Assembly: GCA_902630715.1 (NCBI GenBank)
Contig: CACOVO010000012.1
Coordinates: forward strand, 1 to 44,526
DNA from: an uncultured SAR86 cluster bacterium
GTDB taxonomy: Bacteria; Pseudomonadota; Gammaproteobacteria; Magnimaribacterales; Magnimaribacteraceae
Direction: 5' to 3'
Length of the DNA stretch: 44,526 nucleotides
The position numbers and the translations under genes are program-made. Each line of letters starts with the position of its first letter. The first letter of the stretch is position 1. The notes beneath the pieces were generated by a model. It was not told the DNA's origin and made no database searches. It saw only the letters and a list, made by a program, of their open reading frames with translations. Below are positions 42,536 through 44,526 of this stretch, one piece after another.

Positions 42536-43531
42536 ATGGACTTAAATTCGCTTAAAAAAAAGATATTAGATATTAGCTCAAGATCAAAGCTTATCTTTGA
42601 TGCCGCTTCATCTAAACCTGAGATAGATGATATTTACAGATCGTTTCTAGGAAAAAAAGGTGAAGTCAATATTCTACTTAAATCACTTGGATCTTTACCT
42701 CAGGATAAGAGAAAAGATGCTGGCCTCCTACTCAATAAACTTAAAGAAGAACTAGAAAGTTTATATACATCAACATCTCAAACTCACATTGCTAAAGCTA
42801 ATTCCGAAAGACTCGAAAAAGACAGGCTTGATGTAACACTTCCTGGTTTTCAGAGTTATAAAGGATCGTTGCATCCTGTTTCGCAAACAATCAAAGAGAT
42901 ATCTGACTTCTTTGAAAGGATAGGGTTTGATATCGAGACAGGTCCCGAAGCGGAGATAGATTATTATAATTTTGAAGCTCTTAATGTTCCTGAAGATCAT
43001 CCTGCAAAAGATATGCATGATACCTTCTATCTTAGTAATTCAGGCCTCCTAAGGACACACACTTCTCCCGTACAAATTAGGACAATGGAAAAAAGTGAAC
43101 CCCCTCACAGAATCATATGTCCTGGAAAGGTTTACAGAAAAGATTCAGATCTTACTCATACACCTATGTTCCATCAAATAGAAGGGCTTGTAGTGGAAAA
43201 GGATGCTTCCTTTGCTCTGCTAAAAGGTTTGCTGAACGATTTCTTAGAAGATTTTTTTGGAGAAAAAGTTGAATTGAGATTTAGACCATCTTACTTTCCT
43301 TTTACAGAACCTTCTGCTGAGGCCGATATCCGTTGGAAGAAGAATTGGCTAGAAGTTTTAGGATGTGGAATGGTTCACCCCAATGTTTTAGAAGGTGTTG
43401 GAGTAGATACTAAAAAATACAGCGGATTTGCGTTTGGACTTGGAGTTGAACGTATGGCAATGCTCAAATACGATATTTCTGATCTAAGGGCATTTTTTGA
43501 AAATGATCTGCGTTTCTTGAAACAGTTTTAA
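42536..43531 (+). CDS. pheS: Phenylalanyl-tRNA synthetase alpha subunit
   Basis: A 331 aa class II catalytic subunit (E. coli 327). The N-terminal coiled coil runs to about residue 90; the core has VTLPGFQSYKGSLHPVSQTI, GPEAEIDYYNFEALNVPEDHPA (split over residues about 142-163), DTFYLS, LRTHTSPVQIRTME, ICPGKVYRKDSDLTHTPMFH (motif 2) and GFAFGLGVERMAMLKY (motif 3). It forms an alpha2-beta2 enzyme with PheT, whose gene starts one base after its stop. Confidence 0.96.
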   Translation: MDLNSLKKKILDISSRSKLIFDAASSKPEIDDIYRSFLGKKGEVNILLKSLGSLPQDKRKDAGLLLNKLKEELESLYTSTSQTHIAKANSERLEKDRLDVTLPGFQSYKGSLHPVSQTIKEISDFFERIGFDIETGPEAEIDYYNFEALNVPEDHPAKDMHDTFYLSNSGLLRTHTSPVQIRTMEKSEPPHRIICPGKVYRKDSDLTHTPMFHQIEGLVVEKDASFALLKGLLNDFLEDFFGEKVELRFRPSYFPFTEPSAEADIRWKKNWLEVLGCGMVHPNVLEGVGVDTKKYSGFAFGLGVERMAMLKYDISDLRAFFENDLRFLKQF

Positions 43532-43532
43532 T

Positions 43533-44526
43533 ATGCAATTTAGTAAAAATTGGTTAAGAGACTTTATTGATATAGATTTATCTACTGATGATATTTGCAA
43601 TCAGCTGACTATGGCTGGTATCGAAGTAGACAGCTACGAAAATACAAAATCAAAAATCACTGGTAATGATTCTATTATCAAGCTCGATATTACACCTAAT
43701 AGAGGTGATTGCTTCAGCGTATTAGGCGTTGCCCGAGAGCTGGCTGCTATAAATAATGTTAAATTAAATCTTCCAAAAGTACCGAATATTAAATCAACTT
43801 TTGAAGATAGTATATCTGTCAACGTATGTGCAGAAGGTCCAATTTACTGTGGCAGAACCGTAAGAAACTTCAATATGAACTCAGTTACCTTACCTCTCAT
43901 TGCTGAGAGACTTAGATTAAGCGACCAGAAGTTAATTGATCCGGTTGTAGACATCACAAATTACATCCTTTTAGAGTTTGGGCAGCCTCTGCATGCCTTT
44001 GATCGAGATAAGCTTACTGGTGATATCTCTGTGAGATTAGCTGAGAAAAAAGAGCATTTAACTTTGCTCGATGGCCAGGAATTAGTTCTTGATGATACTT
44101 GTCTTGTAATTTCTGATGACAAAAGTGCAGTTGCTTTTGCTGGAATTATGGGCGGAAAAGATACATCAGTAACTTCATCTACTTCTTCCATCTTTCTGGA
44201 GAGCGCTTACTTCAAACCATCAATTATAAGAGGAAAGGCAAGAAGATTCGGTTTTCAAACGGATGCTTCGTTGCGTTTTGAAAGAGGTATAGACTATGAG
44301 ATTCAAGAGATTGCTTTAAATAGAGCCACCTCACTGTTAACTGAAACTGTAGGAGGCGAGCTAAGTTCCACAATCTCAGATTCTATAGCTAAAGAATTGC
44401 CAAAACACAAAAGAATAAATGTAGATATGGAGAGAACCAATAAGATTTTAGGTACAACTATTTCTAAAGCTTCTGCAAAAAAATACTTTAATAGTCTTGG
44501 TTTGTCACCAGAAAATACTAAAAGTG
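43533..44526 (+). CDS. pheT: Phenylalanyl-tRNA synthetase beta subunit, 3' partial, lacks EMAP/B2 domain
   Basis: The gene runs off the window with 331 codons visible. It starts MQFSKNWLRDFIDIDLST and reaches the conserved QLTMAGIEVD at residues 25-33. In E. coli an OB-fold tRNA-binding (EMAP, B2) domain of about 110 residues follows; here only about 15 residues separate that point from LDITPNRGDC (51-60). The rest is normal: B3/B4 editing domain with VVDITNYILLEFGQPLHAFD, FAGIMGGKDTSV, the SIIRGKARRFGFQTDASLRF segment, and the start of B5 (KRINVDMERTNKILG). The frame is continuous across the junction, so this is a clean domain loss and not a frameshift. Confidence 0.93.
   Translation, partial: MQFSKNWLRDFIDIDLSTDDICNQLTMAGIEVDSYENTKSKITGNDSIIKLDITPNRGDCFSVLGVARELAAINNVKLNLPKVPNIKSTFEDSISVNVCAEGPIYCGRTVRNFNMNSVTLPLIAERLRLSDQKLIDPVVDITNYILLEFGQPLHAFDRDKLTGDISVRLAEKKEHLTLLDGQELVLDDTCLVISDDKSAVAFAGIMGGKDTSVTSSTSSIFLESAYFKPSIIRGKARRFGFQTDASLRFERGIDYEIQEIALNRATSLLTETVGGELSSTISDSIAKELPKHKRINVDMERTNKILGTTISKASAKKYFNSLGLSPENTKS

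Noticed and set aside
1-44526. Mobile elements, CRISPR arrays, tRNA genes or prophage remnants
   Set aside because: No transposase or integrase motifs, spaced repeats, tRNA arms or phage proteins were seen in the coding regions or gaps on either strand.

Overview
The window is AT-rich (about one third GC by eye) and tightly packed, with almost every gene on the + strand. The conserved block at the right end (pdxH, thrS, infC, rpmI, rplT, pheS, pheT), together with RNase D and a DjlA-like protein, points to a gammaproteobacterium. The low GC, short gaps and several shortened housekeeping proteins suggest a streamlined marine lineage (SAR86-like is plausible, but this is inference and not proven by the sequence).

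Region 1 (1-33.2 kb) is a large surface-polysaccharide locus. It opens with a partial FemAB/GNAT-like acyltransferase and a pseudaminic-acid module: pseF (CMP-Pse synthetase), a NeuB/PseI-type synthase lacking its C-terminal SAF domain, pseG, and two ATP-grasp ligases interleaved among them. A sugar-tailoring module follows: a glycosyltransferase-like fusion, a class I aminotransferase, an acetolactate-synthase-like TPP enzyme, an SDR reductase, a third ATP-grasp ligase and a GH57-like hydrolase. Assembly genes come next: an unrecognised GT-B-like protein, an EpsG/Wzy-like membrane protein, GT4 glycosyltransferases, an asparagine synthase and a methyltransferase.

From 21.4 to 28.2 kb there is what looks like a phosphoramidate-modification pathway like that of the Campylobacter jejuni capsule. 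It holds a PEP-synthase-like glutamine kinase fused to an extra nucleotidyltransferase-fold domain, a class I amidotransferase-like hydrolase (Cj1417 type) and a cytidylyltransferase (Cj1416 type). Just upstream lie an NTase/P-loop-kinase fusion and an unusual CDP-alcohol phosphotransferase. The locus closes with the initiating steps of a Pgl-type pathway: a GT4, a PglC-type phosphoglycosyl transferase, a PglE-type aminotransferase and a PglF-type 4,6-dehydratase. PseB, PseC, PseH, a PglD acetyltransferase, a flippase and export genes are not in the window.

Region 2 (33.2-39.4 kb) holds rnd, a small membrane protein, a minus-strand trio (YfcE-like phosphodiesterase, SCP-x-type thiolase, DUF35 OB-fold partner), and then a DjlA-like protein, a KAS III-like enzyme, a DoxX protein and pdxH on the + strand.

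Region 3 (39.4-44.5 kb) is the translation operon. Three details stand out: a hairpin just before thrS that resembles a tRNA-Thr anticodon arm (loop UUAGUAU), an infC gene that appears to start at AUA behind a perfect Shine-Dalgarno, and a pheT (cut by the window end) that lacks the usual EMAP/B2 tRNA-binding domain. No tRNA, rRNA, CRISPR array, insertion sequence or phage gene was seen, and no gene-free stretch exceeds 300 bases.
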